DNA of 64,000 nt from Channa striata (GCA_033026295.1 CM065174.1:496001-560000), one strand, 5' to 3'. Shown: positions 32,516 to 43,262, numbered from the stretch's first letter. Numbers and translations: made by a program. The notes: generated by a model not told the origin, from the sequence alone.

Positions 32516-33110
32516 CACAAAGATTTAACAACTCCTTTCTGAATATGCTACCGAGCTCATTGTGCAGGCACTGGTCTTTTATGGACTACTGCAATGTTTT
32601 ACTGATCGGGCAGCAGAAATAAAACCCTCCAGATGAATGCAGCAATATGCGTCACGTCACTGGCTTACAGTGACTGCACACACCTGGTTCAAATCCCTGA
32701 CTTTTACCTACAAAGTGGCTTAAATTAACTGCACCTTCCTATTTAAAAACTCTCAAACAGGTCTAAAATCTCTCTCTCGCCTGCACTTTCCCACAAAAGT
32801 GGGGCCCCTACACCACACCGCAAAAGATCCGATGCAAAGCAGTTCAGTGGTTCCGTGATGGTGAAACAAGCTCTCTAACTCTGCGCTTTTAGCAGCTTCA
32901 CTCCCAATTTTCAAAATGCTGCTCAAGACAATTCTTACACCACATCCAGTGCATTAAAAAATTGTACTTAAATGTCACAAAACCGCAACACTTTTTCTCA
33001 TGGAACACTACTTTTAATTTTCCTGACTTAGGTCTTAGTTTGCTTTGTACATCTCTTGAAAGTGGCTTTGGATAAAAGCATGTGCCAAAAGACTAAATTT
33101 AATGTCAGTG
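32516..33110 (+). mobile_element. L2-type LINE 3' end (second L2 family)
   Basis: Translates in broken frames with LDYCNVLL (32590-32612), as in L2/CR1 reverse transcriptase ends, followed by sequence typical of the C-terminal region. It ends CTTTGGATAAAAGCATGTGC (33069-33088), then a short AAATTTAATG tail. This shows that the 'gcttttatccaaag' repeat elsewhere in the window is the 3' end of this LINE family. Confidence 0.65.
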
Positions 33111-33650
33111 TTAAACATTGTTGGGTCTGGGACATCTGAACTACGACCAAAACCATGACACGTAAAACAAAACTTATAGGTGCCTGGATCAAAACAGAAC
33201 ACAGTCTATATGTTGGGGGAGCTGAGGTCCTTTAATGTGTAAAGCAAGATATTTTACCAGTCTTTTGTAGACATTTCCAGGGACTACCCTTGAGATGCTG
33301 CATAGTGTGCTGAACATTAAGGACAACAGCTCACCTTCTCGTCATGACCTTCTGGTTATACAGTTCCCCCTTCAGCACAGTACATTTGTATTTTCCAACA
33401 GAAAGATTTGTTTTTGTGGGTAAACGTGTAGTAACGTCAAGAGAGACGAGTATTAAAACCAAACAATTTTAGTGTGATTTCTAGTTTATGATCCCCTAAC
33501 ATTGGGTCAGGTTTCTAAAAAATCCGACTTTGTCATTGAAATAGTTAGCTGTTAACAGATCAAAGTTGATGAGAAAGGTGAAATATGAACCGGGACACAA
33601 AACTGAATTAAAAATCTATCTTAAAAATGTTAATAAGCAGGAATGTGTGT
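33111..33650. other. Spacer, nothing seen
   Basis: No recognised gene or repeat. Confidence 0.4.
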
Positions 33651-33895
33651 TAAATATTTTATTTCCAAAGAGCTTATTGTGTGAAAAACATTTGCACTTG
33701 ATTTCACTTCTGCTGGACTTTTCTTCCGTTAAAGGGAGTTTTTCCTCTCCACTGTTGCCTATGGCTGTTCAAGGAGGGTTTGTTGGGTTTTCTTTAAATG
33801 TTTGTATAGTCTTGATTTTATTCTTAAAGTGCCTTGAGATGACCTTGTTGTAAATTGGCGCTATATAAATAAAGCTGAATTGAATTTATTTTCTT
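33651..33895 (+). mobile_element. L2-type LINE 3' end, sense
   Basis: Plus-strand copy of the common L2 tail: TTCTTCCGTTAAAGGGAG, TTTTCCTCTCCACTGTTGCC, AAGTGCCTTGAGATGACC, GGCGCTATATAAATAAAG and CTGAATTGAATT at the end. It is the only plus-strand copy of this L2 tail in the window. Confidence 0.9.
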
Positions 33896-34895
33896 ACTTG
33901 TAGAAAGTATATTTAGTTGCTGCACTGTCCTGTGGCCATCACACAAGAATATAAACACTTAAAGGAAAAGCCTGTTACTGTTGTGTTTTCAACAGTAACC
34001 ACAGAGACAAGTGTTGTCCCATGATGCAAATTTCTAATTGGCCAGTTTGTAACAGTGGTTAGAACTTCCAGCATGTGCAAGTCTCCTCACAGAGCCTCCA
34101 GGGTCTGGCCTCAATCGTTTCAGATGGAAATTGCTGAGATTGAGAGGAGTTCCACTGGGGCTCGTTACTGTGCAGCGATACAGTAAACACGATGAAGGTG
34201 TCCCCTGCCATTTTCTCACCGCCTTGCATCACAAACACAATCTATGAACTATGTAAATAATGTAAATTTACAAAATGTTTCGCACAATGAAATAGTTTAT
34301 GAAAGAATGACGTTACGTTTGCAGTGTATTGCAGGTCTGGTTTTATAGTTGAATTAAAAGTATATCTAGATTTTTTAAAATGTAGTTTTTGATAAAACCG
34401 GTTAGGGCTGGCCGGCACAAGGAATTTTCAAGGATGTTGTAATCAATATCCGTTGCACCGGAAGATAACCACACTTGATGAGAGCTCCATGCCAGCTCAC
34501 TAATATTGTGGTTTTAATTGTTGTTTCCAGTATTTATTATTATTATTATTAGTAGTAGTATTATCATTGTCATTGTCATTATTATTATTATTATTATTAT
34601 TACGGATTCTTCCGTACGTTGTTTGATGCACATCTAGTCCTAAATGCTTGCAGCTGAAAACATTGCTCCGACTCTGTTGTTAAAACATGTTTGGAGGGGA
34701 GGGGGGTTCTATCTTTGTGTGCTGATAAATATCTTAATTTTTTAATTGAATGGAGGTCTATGGGAGTCTTTGATGTCTTTCATGTGTGTAAAGTCAGGTG
34801 GTTCACAGTTCTAAAGTATCTTTTTCTGCACTCACTTTGCACTCTCATGATTGGATGAGCTGTACTGGATTATTAACAGAGAAGAAAACATGCAT
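33896..34895. other. Spacer with a trinucleotide repeat
   Basis: No gene is seen. An ATT/ATC-type microsatellite lies at 34532-34602. Confidence 0.5.
34532..34602. repeat. ATT/AGT/ATC trinucleotide repeat
   Basis: TATTATTATTATT, then AGTAGTAGT, a short CATTGTCATTGT part and again ATTATT. Confidence 0.9.
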
Positions 34896-35535
34896 CCAGA
34901 TGCTGCTTTGGGGGAGTTCAGCAGAGCTAACATCAAGAAGGTTCTGCCAAGATATCATAAGCACATTTTCATTCCCACCAGGGGAGGGCAGATCTTGGAT
35001 CACTAATACACCCAAGGACTGCTACAAACCACTCCCCCGCCATACTTGAGTAAATGCAAATGACTGTGCCATCCTGCTGCGACCTGCATACAAACAAAGT
35101 TTCAAACAACCTCCAAACCAGAAACCATGAATTGGACCAAAAATTTGGGCCAAACTTAAATCACAAACCACAGCCTTCAATTCAGGAGGCCTTGAGGATT
35201 ACAAAACAGCCAAAAATGACCTCCGAAAATCTGTCAGGTGTGCCAAGAGGGACTACAGGGAAAAGGTGGAGTCTATTTACCACAGCCATGATCCGAGATA
35301 TTTGTGGAATGGATTACGCTGCATCACAGACTATAAGGGCAGACAAAGGCAAGTTGAACTGACCACTGCATTGCTTCCTGAGGAGCTAAACACCCTCTAC
35401 GCCCAGTTTGACGCGAATAATGGTACTTGTAAGAAGTGTAAGGTTTTTGCAGCTTTGGAAGCGATGCTCTTGAAATTAGAGGCACGGCTTCCAATATGGA
35501 AAATAATGCAGCTAGTCAGGCCCTGGTGACATTAA
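34896..35535 (+). mobile_element. CR1-like LINE, endonuclease-to-RT linker fragment
   Basis: Pieces KNDLRKSVRCAKRDYREKVE (35217-35274, in a broken frame) and YHSHDPRYLWNGLRCITDYK followed by LLPEELNTLYAQFD (frame 35266-35529) match the linker between endonuclease and polymerase in CR1-type LINEs. Endonuclease and polymerase cores are both absent. Confidence 0.7.
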
Positions 35536-35577
35536 ATCTTGTTTAAAACTACTGGCTGAGGATAAACATAGATACAC

Positions 35578-36840
35578 TACTACTTCTCTTTCGGCTTTTT
35601 CCATCAGGGGTCACCACAGCGAATCATCCGTTTCCACCTCACTCTATCCTGGGCATCTTCCTCTCTGACACCAGCTAACCTCATGTCCTCTGTTAGAACG
35701 TCCATATATCTCCTCCTTGGTCGTCCTCTCGCCCTCTTGCCTGGCAGCTCCATCTCCAACATCCTTCTACCAATGTATTCACTATCCCTCCTCTGCACAT
35801 GTCCAAACCATCTCAATCTGGCCTCTCTGACTTTGTTGCTAACACAGTCAACGTGCGCTGTCCCTCTGATGAACTCGTTCCTAATTCTGTCCAACCTTGT
35901 GACTCCTAAGGAGAACCTCAACATCTTCATCTCTGCTGCTTCCATCTCTGCCTCTTGGCTCTTTCTCACTGCTACTGTCTCTAACCCATAGAGCAGAGCT
36001 GGTCTCACCACTGTCCTGTACACCTTTCCTTTGAGTCTTGCTGACACTCTTCTGTCACACAACACTCCTGACACTTTCCTCCACCCATTCCAACCCGCCT
36101 GCACTCGCCTCTTCACCTCTTTTCCACACTCCCCATCACACTGAACTGTTGACCCCAAGTACTTAAACTCCTGCACCTTCTTCACCTCAGCCCCCTGTAA
36201 CCTCACGCTTCTACCTTGCTCCCTCTCGTTTACACACATGTATTCTGTCTTACTACGACTGACTTTCATACCTCTTCTTTCCAGAGCAAACCTCCACCTC
36301 TCCAGCTGTTCCTGCACCTGCTCTCTACTCTCACTGCAAATCACAATGTCATCTGCAAACATCATTGTCCAGGGAGATTTCTGTCTGACCTCGTCTGTCA
36401 ACCTGTCCATCAGCATAGCAAACAAGAAGGGACTCAAAGCTGATCCTTGGTGTAGTCCCACCTCCACCTTGAACTCCTCTTTCTGACCTACGGCACATCT
36501 CACCACTGTCATGCTCCTCTCATACATGTCCTGAACTACTCTGACGTACTTCTCTGCCACTCCTGACATCCTCATACAGAACCACAGCTCCTCCCTCGGC
36601 ACCCTGTCATACGCCTTCTCTAAATCCACAAAGACACAATGCAGCTCCTTCTGACCATCTCTGTACTTTTCCATCAACAATTTCAAAGCGAAAATGGCGT
36701 CAGTGGTGCTCTTACGGGGCATGAAACTGTAGTTGCTACAGTTCTGCGTGTCACCCTTGTTCTTAAAGATTGGCACCAGAACGCTTCTCCTCCATTCCTC
36801 AGGCATCTTCTCACTCTCTAAAATCCTGTTAAACAGACCT
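35578..36840 (-). mobile_element. RTE-type LINE, 5'-truncated, RT open
   Basis: The minus-strand element ends at the left with the same 3' sequence as the RTE at 3.2 kb (GGAAAAAGCCGAAAGAGAAG read on minus), then a TAG repeat. It begins near 36840 inside the polymerase region, so the endonuclease is lost by 5' truncation. Confidence 0.85.
35604..36806 (-). CDS. RTE reverse transcriptase ORF (5'-truncated, one in-frame gap)
   Basis: 400 aa in one frame. RT motifs: VFVDLEKAYDRVP (58-70, first catalytic Asp61), VGLHQGSALSPFLFAML (116-132), FADDIVIC (150-157, catalytic Asp pair), FKYLGSTVQ and, near the end, SEYIGRRMLEMELPGKRARG with a basic tail. It makes DNA copies of element RNA at a nick. Between NCSNY (22-26) and SFMPRKSTTDA (27-37) the usual fingers segment appears to be missing, about 30-35 residues; the RTE copy at 2885-2970 still carries part of it (EICEQQYGFMPRKSTTDA). 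The endonuclease is also absent, so it is not autonomous. It is the best-kept transposon enzyme frame in the window. Confidence 0.85.
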   Translation of the reverse strand: MPEEWRRSVLVPIFKNKGDTQNCSNYSFMPRKSTTDAIFALKLLMEKYRDGQKELHCVFVDLEKAYDRVPREELWFCMRMSGVAEKYVRVVQDMYERSMTVVRCAVGQKEEFKVEVGLHQGSALSPFLFAMLMDRLTDEVRQKSPWTMMFADDIVICSESREQVQEQLERWRFALERRGMKVSRSKTEYMCVNEREQGRSVRLQGAEVKKVQEFKYLGSTVQCDGECGKEVKRRVQAGWNGWRKVSGVLCDRRVSARLKGKVYRTVVRPALLYGLETVAVRKSQEAEMEAAEMKMLRFSLGVTRLDRIRNEFIRGTAHVDCVSNKVREARLRWFGHVQRRDSEYIGRRMLEMELPGKRARGRPRRRYMDVLTEDMRLAGVREEDAQDRVRWKRMIRCGDP

Positions 36841-37721
36841 GTGGTTAATGAAAGTGTCTAAAAATAACTTTTCCTTCCTTGCTTTTCCTTTCTCCCTGAT
36901 GTTGGCTGCAGGTTTTTTTTTCTCTGGAGGCTTTTTATTTTCCATCTTTGTCACTCTGCATAGCCAATAAGGTGGAGTATATTTTCGTGCTGAATCAGTG
37001 GTGCAGCTGTGACAGATGGACAGAGGAACAGATGGACAAAAATCAGTGACTGATATCATCACACAGTAGACAGGATACGTTTAGGGTAAAAGGCAGACAA
37101 GGTAATTGCTTATGTTTTGTTTGTCTTCCCAGCTGAAAAGTATATACCCGTAATGTTTGAGTCTTAAAATCTGATTATCAAATTATTTTGCTAGACTGAC
37201 CTTTTTAAAAATAATTTTCAAATTTGTATGTATTTCACTTTTTATTGTGAGGTGAGCATGTGTTTCATGCTTTTTGTTCTGTGATAATAATCACCAATTT
37301 TTAACACACCTGTGCCACATTCTGCATCCCTTTAACCTTAGAGACATAGCTCCTATACACTGTGCACATGCAAGGCTTAACATTTATTTGAATAAGTCCT
37401 GCTCCATATGTAGAAAAGCCAAATTTCTTGAAATGTTGTGTAATATTATGTTATGACAAGCCAGTGATGTAGTGATTCTCTTTCATTCTCTTTGCAGATA
37501 GCTGTTGCACTTTTACAAAATATTGTTGTTTTGAGCCGACATTCTTCTGATATCTGTTTATCAGACAATAGAAGAGGTGTGCAGTTCTATGCTTTAAATA
37601 TTGGTGGTTGGATGTTAGATGGTCTGAGGTCAGCTTTGGAGACCATCTTGTCTAATGTTTCTTGTACAACTACAAGACAAGCAGAAGGAAGCATTGTAGA
37701 AAATAATTAAAATTTTAATTT
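36841..37721. other. 5' flank of an OR pseudogene, nothing else seen
   Basis: AT-rich, with no repeat that I recognise. The first non-coding exon of the downstream OR could lie here or further left, but I cannot locate it. Confidence 0.4.
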
Positions 37722-37740
37722 GACATTCCTCTGTTTTCAG
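37722..37740 (+). promoter_or_regulatory. Likely 3' splice site before OR pseudogene
   Basis: ACATTCCTCTGTTTTCAG, a pyrimidine tract with AG at 37739-37740, 43 bp before the ATG. It has the same relative position as in the four tandem ORs. Confidence 0.55.
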
Positions 37741-37783
37741 GCAAATTGAGGTAAAGCACTCGACAAGAAGTTCTTAGAAGAAG

Positions 37784-38726
37784 ATGAGGATGGAAAACAT
37801 CTCACATATAAACTTTATCCTCAATGGCTTCAGTGAATTTGGGACTCTGAGACCTTTGCTTTTCATTCCCTTTTTCATTATGTTTGGCCTGTCGCTGTCG
37901 GCCAACTCCCTACTGCTCTACGCTGTCATTTCTCAAAGAAGCCTCCACTCACCAATGTACATCCTCATCAGCAGCATGGCATGTGTGGACATTAGCCTCC
38001 CACTGTTCTTCATCCCCAACATGCTGCTGAACTTCTTGTTTGACTGGAGGGGAATCTCCCTGCTTGGCTGCCTGGTTCAGATGCACTTCCTTCACTTTGT
38101 TGGAACGTTTCAGTCCACGGTGCTGGTATGGATGGCCGCTACTTTGCCATTTGTACTCCTCTGTACTATTACAAATTCATGTCAGTATCACGATTCCTTA
38201 AATTTATGATCCTGCTTGTGGTCAGAAATGTGCTTATGATCACACTGATTGTGAGTCTGACAGGAACGTTGTCATTCTGTGCTTCAAATGTGATAAACCA
38301 CTGTTTTTGTGAGCACATGGCCTTGGTCGAGCTCGCCTGTGGAAACACTGCCATCAATAACTTGGTGGGGTTGTTGACCGTGTGCCTCACTGTTGTGGTT
38401 GACTTCATCTTATCGCTGCCTCTTATGTTGTGATATTCAGCTCTGTGCTGAGATCTGGGAGATCCAGTTTCAAAGCCTTTCATACCTGCATCACTCACAT
38501 CGTGGTCATGAGTTTCACCTTGATTCTGGCACTCACTGTTTTCCTGTCATATCGAATCAGAAATCATCTTCCTGCATCCAGTCGGGTTTTATTCAGCACC
38601 ATGTACCTGCTTTTCCCGAGCTGTTTGAACCCAATCATTTATGGTATTAGAACCAAAGAGATTCGACAGCAAATTCTCAAGACTCTGACGGGTTGTTGCC
38701 AAACTGCCGTGGTCTTAAGAACCTAA
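37784..38726 (+). pseudogene. Olfactory receptor pseudogene, two frameshifts (subfamily B)
   Basis: Diverged member of the subfamily found at 40-61 kb. It opens MENISHINFILNGFSEFG (from the second ATG, 37790) and has SLHSPMYILISSMACVD. After TVLVWMA a 7-base deletion (about 38137) removes most of the DRY motif's Leu-Asp-Arg and shifts frame. The gene continues YFAICTPLYYYKF and VNHCFCEHMAL-like sequence, then a 1-base deletion (about 38418) shifts it again. The last part, KAFHTCITHIVV to LNPIIYGIRTKEIRQQ, is clean and stops at 38724-38726. AATAAA at 38812-38817. Loss of the G-protein-coupling motif makes it a clear null. Confidence 0.92.
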
Positions 38727-39127
38727 TTTGTATGTTTGTATTTCACATGTGAAATATCTATTATAGTTGCACTTTTCTTTGAGAATACAACAGAGTAGAT
38801 CAGAGAGTAGCAATAAATAAAAGTTCACAAAATGAATCTCTCATTTTTTTCGCAGTTGTGCAACATGAAAAATTCCCAGAAGTGATTCTCATGAGCCCAG
38901 GTTATTTAGTGGCACAATGTACCGGGAAAGTAAAACTTCAAAACACAATCAAATACCTTTTTCTTTTCATTTTTATTGGGTGAGAGTCAGAGAATACCCT
39001 AAACAATTTGTCAGTTAGTTACAGGGCCACATGTAATTCACACTTGTGGCCAGTATAATGCCTACCTGTCTTTGGATTGAGAGAAAACTGGAGCACACAG
39101 ACAAAACTGATGGCCAAGTCAGATTTT
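38727..39127. other. Spacer with an old repeat piece
   Basis: CTGTCTTTGGATTGAGAGAA and AACTGGAGCACACAGACA (39067-39106) resemble a dispersed fish repeat. Nothing else is recognised. Confidence 0.4.
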
Positions 39128-40057
39128 ATAACCTATAGATAATTGAGGAGTACAGTTGCCAGTTGAATTAGGTGCTGGGAATGATGCTGTACACAGTGAA
39201 AATGTGGCTGAAGCCCCTGTCCACAAAATCTTATACACCCAATTGTAGAGGATTTTCCTGCATGTTGGTAGAGACTATGGGCAGCGTCGTTAACAGACAT
39301 CTGTGCAGTGTCTTTGCAGTAAAACACAAAGTTAGTTCAAACTTTGTTTTACTTTGGCTGTGTGACGCTGTTGATCTCTGGGATTGTCAGGCCACACAGC
39401 TGAAGGCGTGAATCAAATGGAAGGCATTAAAGTCCTGACTGGTTCAGCCAGGACAGGTTGGTCGGTGGGACGGCTGGAGGACAGTTGATGTGTGTAGAGA
39501 GGATCACAGAAGAGCTACAGAACAGCAGCTTTTCAGCTTTAACTCTTCATCATCAGTGGAATGAGATTATTTCACACATTTCCTCTATAGTCAAACATTG
39601 AACCTTGATTCTAGTGATTTTTCTTGGAATCTTAATATTGATATTTCTATTCAAGTTCTAATATCTTATCAACATTTTAATGTGAAACCAAAGATGGATA
39701 AGTAGAATGTTACCAGTTTCATGTGAAGCTTGGGATTAAGAAACTTTGGCAAACCACTCGAAAAAAGTGTAAGTAATGACAAAGATTATCGAGTTTAAAC
39801 ATGAAACTGGTCACTTTAATAAAGCCTAGCATTTTTGGTGGGGACAAATATGCATTTTATACAAAGTCTCTCAAATACATTTCCAAAACTCTTTTTTTCT
39901 GACAGTAATTGAGAATTATGATGGGCTCTTGAAAAAAGTGACACTCTTAAAACAATAAGGCCAAGAAAAACCCTGAAAATGATTGTTTATTAAGCGCAAT
40001 ATAACTTCATCAACAAATACAAGACGACAATCATTATTGTAATGATAAGAGATACAA
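39128..40057 (+). promoter_or_regulatory. OR upstream region, diverged version
   Basis: 39128-39750 matches 46620-47290 (upstream of the gene at 47688) with many differences and small gaps, including GGTTCAGCCAGGACAGGTTGG and AGCTACAGAACAGCAGCTTT. It is the oldest version of the upstream region in the array and probably includes promoter and first non-coding exon. In the other units a TTTCTTGTGTCCTGCAG stretch follows CAGCTTTAACTC but is missing here. 39750-40057 is unique. Confidence 0.4.
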
Positions 40058-40065
40058 ATAATTTG

Positions 40066-40083
40066 GTCTCTTTCTCCTCTCAG
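40066..40083 (+). promoter_or_regulatory. 3' splice site before OR unit 1
   Basis: TCTCTTTCTCCTCTCAG, then GTGGATTG; AG at 40082-40083, 49 bp before the ATG. It is identical in all four units, so the coding exon very likely follows a 5'-UTR intron. Confidence 0.65.
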
Positions 40084-40132
40084 GTGGATTGATCTAAAGC
40101 TGTGGAAGAGGTTGTTTTAGAAGGAGGAGAAG

Positions 40133-41093
40133 ATGAACATGTCATCACACAGACACTTTATTCTCAATGGTTTTAATGAACTGCAAAACCTTAGGCCTGT
40201 GCTCTTCCTTCCCTACTCCATCATGTTCATCTTGTCACTGTCTACAAACTCCCTACTGCTCTACGTTGTTGTTTCACAAAGAAGCCTCCACTCACCAATG
40301 TACATTCTTATCGCAGGCATGGCCTTCGTGGACCTGAGCATCCCACTGGTGTTTGTTCCCAACATGCTGCTGAGCTTCTTGTTTGACTGGAGGGGAATCT
40401 CGCTGAACGGCTGTTTGTTTCAGATGTACTTTATTCACTTTATTGGAACGTTTTACTCCACATTGGTTGTATGGATGGCCTTAGACCGATACTATGCCAT
40501 CTGTAGGCCTCTCCACTACAACGAATGCATGGCTGTACCAAAATTTTTTAAATTTGTGATTCCACTTTTGGCCAGAAATGTGCTCACGGTCATGGTAGTA
40601 GTGATCTTAGCAGGAAGGCTGACATTCTGCGTAAGTAATGTGATAGATGGCTGTTTCTGTGAGCACATGGCCTTGGTGGAGCTGGCCTGTGGAAGCACGA
40701 CCATCAACAGTCTGGTGGGGTTAATTTCAGTGTTCCTAGTCATTGTCGTCGATTTCTTGTTTACGCTCACTTCTTACATAATTATTTTCACCTCTCTGCT
40801 AAGCTCAGGCATATCGAGTGCAAAAGCTTTTCATACGTGTATTACACACATTGTGGTAATTACCGTCAGTCTTATCATCGTACTCACTGCTTTCTTGTCA
40901 TTTCGGATCAGAAACAGTCTTCCTGCATCGATTCGAGTTTTTTCAGCACCATGTACCCACTGTTCCCGGCTGTTTCAACCCAATTATCTATGGCATCAGA
41001 ACCACAGAAATCCGACAGCAAATTCATAAGTTCTTGATCTACCACTTTGTGAAAACTGGGCGCCTATGTTTAGAAACAAATAGAAATTTATAA
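40133..41093 (+). pseudogene. Olfactory receptor, C-terminal frameshifts (subfamily B, unit 1)
   Basis: Matches the intact gene at 55250 from MNMSSHRHF through all but the last ~50 codons. A T run is 6 long (40938-40943; 7 in the intact copies) and a C run is 3 long (40965-40967; 4 in the intact copies). The first shift comes after about residue 269, so the frame reads SAPCTHCSRLFQPNYLWHQN and stops at 41029 (298 aa). The last half of TM7 with NPIIYG is lost, so a working receptor is unlikely. The remaining sequence up to the old stop (41091-41093) is intact. Both changes are in homopolymers and could be sequencing errors, although unit 2 shares them. Confidence 0.85.
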
Positions 41094-41103
41094 TGTAAAA
41101 TAT

Positions 41104-41345
41104 CTGCTATGCAGAGGCCTATTTTGTGGAACTTCTTGTTTAACTTTAGAGGACTGCTAATTTACCACATCACCACACTGCTCCACTATCAGCAATCAGT
41201 CCATCACATTCTCATTAAGGTTCCTCACCTTTGTGGTCACAATTGTCCTTATGTTCATACTGATTGTGATTTTTGCAGGAAGATCAGGAAGGTGGGTGAA
41301 GAAGAGTCAGCTGCCAATTTTATTAAACTGCAGTCTGGATGTATT
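41104..41345 (+). pseudogene. Old OR relic (TM2 and TM4 parts), unit 1
   Basis: Just after the OR. WNFLFNFRGLL (about 41128-41160) resembles SFLFDWRGISL at the end of TM2. LLHYQQ follows (like PLHYNE after the DRY box), then, in another frame, SITFSLRFLTFVVTIVLMF and ILIVIFAGR (about 41200-41285), which aligns with the TM4 block ending VVVILAGR. TM3 and DRY are missing. This is an ancient, frame-broken paralog hidden in what looks like 3' flank. Confidence 0.65.
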
Positions 41346-41754
41346 TAAACACCCAAACACTAACAGGTTTCTAATCTGTTGGCAGCCTTAACTCATCATC
41401 TTTGAGTTTGGAAATCAAATTCTCTTCAGAATACAACCGTCCACTTGGTAAGACTGTTTCATTTTACTTCAGACAATTTCTTTTGTCGTATTTTTATTCT
41501 GGTAGTTCGCTACTGTAATCTTGATAGTGACATTTGTATAAATTAGTTACTTTGATCTCCTTGCACAGCCTAAATCTTCAACTGAATTCCAATAATTCCA
41601 GAACACTTATTACTTTAAAGTGAAATCAAATTCACAGAGGGGATGAACCACGTCTGCTTATTTAGGAATAATTTGCTGCTCACTAAAGAGAAAATTTGGT
41701 AAATGTCTGCATTTAAGACCCTCACTTTCTGTAAAAATAAAATATCGTCTATCC

Positions 41755-42030
41755 TTGATCATGGAATGTTTGGAACTATACTAGATGAACAGAAGTGGAG
41801 GTCAACTTCAGGCAATTTCACAAGTCAACATCAAGTGCGGCATATAACAAGGAGATGCGCTATCCCTGCTACTGTTCTGTGTGGGCCTGAACCCCCTCTG
41901 TCAGGTAATCACCAAGAGTGGCTACGTATACCCTCTACGGAATGACGTAACCATCAGCCTCCTCCTCTACATGGATGACATCAAGCTGTACACCAGGAGT
42001 GAATGAGACATCGACTCGCTGATACATAAT
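41755..42030 (+). mobile_element. Non-LTR RT fragment A (YMDD type), unit 1
   Basis: Frame-broken reverse transcriptase with IMECLELY-like start, QGDALSLL and LYMDDIKLYTRSE (catalytic YMDD; 41970-42008). The same ~280 bp is repeated 2.3 kb downstream as part of the longer fragment B. The family is likely R2-like or another LINE of fish and invertebrates; I am not sure which. Confidence 0.65.
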
Positions 42031-42215
42031 TAAATTCAATTAAATTCAACTTTATTTACATAGCGCCAATTTACAACAAGGTCATCTCAAGGCACTTTAC
42101 ATAATAAAGTCAAGACTATACAAACATTTAGGAAAACCGAACAAATCCCCTTGAGCAGCCATAGGCAACAGTGGAGAGGAAAACTGCCTTTACCGGAAGA
42201 AACCTCCATTCAGAT
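42031..42215 (-). mobile_element. L2-type LINE tail A, unit 1
   Basis: AATTCAACTTTATTTACATA through CTTTACCGGAAGAAACCTCC, minus orientation. It ends near 42211 where unrelated sequence (CATTCAGATAAGTCC) begins. It is one partner of the recombining pair A/B. Confidence 0.85.
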
Positions 42216-43115
42216 AAGTCCTTAAAGCCCTTTCTATTTTCTGTGCCAGTAAGAGTAGAATAGGGAACCCTCTACAGTGACAGACAGGTATGTAATAAAT
42301 GTTGTCCTCATAAAGTAGCTGACTGATGCTAAAAATGTCAGGTAGATAATTTAGATAATTTAAATCAACATATTTATTAAACATTGAGCTAGTAGGAATG
42401 TTCCTTCATCAGAAGTAACAAAAAACATCCAGAAGCATATAAAAGGTTAATTTAAAATAATGAAAATTAAATTAGTGCAAAAGTTTGAAATGTAAATGTC
42501 ACTAAAATGTAACTCTAATTTCTGAAGAAGAAACATTTGTAGTAGCAAAACGTGCATTAAATATCATGTTCTTTCATTTCAAAGGAAGCACATGTCAACT
42601 TTCGCACCAAACTGTACACACTGAGTTAGTCGTTTGAAAGTTATGTGAAGAGAAGCTCTACTGTATTCAATATTAAAGATTTTAAATGTACAATACAAGA
42701 TTTAAATATGACTAATAAAGAAAACACACAAAAAATTAAAAACGGGACTGTTTATTTTAAGCTTTCTACAATAATCAACAATGGAATCCAATTATTAAAT
42801 ACAAAATTATAATAAAAAAACTACAGTCCAAAAGCCAGCCACACGTTTTACCTGTCATTATATTGTGGTTTTATTTGGAGACATTATTTACCACTATGTG
42901 ACTACAATAATCCTAAATTTTATTTGTCAAACATTATTACAGTAAAACATTTGATCTTTACAATTTTATTAATGTATAGTTTGATTTAAATTCTCAAGCT
43001 TTGTCTGTGACTTACAGCTGTCTTCAGAGTTGACGTAAAGATAAGCATGTATCTTGCAAACTGTCATTTGTGAGCCCTATCAATTAATAATATGATTTAA
43101 TAAATAAGATTTTAC
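42216..43115. other. Spacer in unit 1, nothing firm
   Basis: AT-rich. I see no gene. It may be the decayed middle of the old OR whose ends are at 41104 and 43118, but I cannot show this. Confidence 0.4.
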
Positions 43116-43262
43116 CCACCGTTACCTAGCTGTTTAAACCCAATGACATCAGAACCGCCAAAATCCAAAACCACCTACTGAAGAAACTGACATGTTGATG
43201 TTTTGTCAAAACTGTGCCCCACGCTTAGGCAAATAATATAGATATTAAATGGGTGTGTATCA
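43116..43262 (+). pseudogene. Old OR relic (C-terminal end), unit 1
   Basis: ACCTAGCTGTTTAAACCCAA, then ATGACATCAGAACCGCCAAA, ACTGAAGAAACTGACATGTT and GTCAAAACTGTGCCCC. This tracks the last ~45 codons of the intact gene at 60501 (CCCAGCTGTTTCAACCCAAT, ATGGCATCAGAACCACAGAA, TCTGAAGATTCTGACCTGTC, GTCAAAACCGGGCCCC) with small gaps. It is most like the 60501 version. Confidence 0.75.

Noticed and set aside
40516..40770. Antisense frames inside the OR genes (also 48036, 55633, 60884)
   Set aside because: They are shadows of the OR coding strand, identical because the ORs are.
40133..41029. Unit 1 OR as a functional receptor with an alternative C-terminus
   Set aside because: The frameshift removes the end of TM7 and the NPIIYG motif; the new tail comes from an off-frame reading.
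41703..41945. 80-aa frame repeated in each unit (49256, 56822)
   Set aside because: It is an off-frame reading of the YMDD reverse transcriptase fragment.
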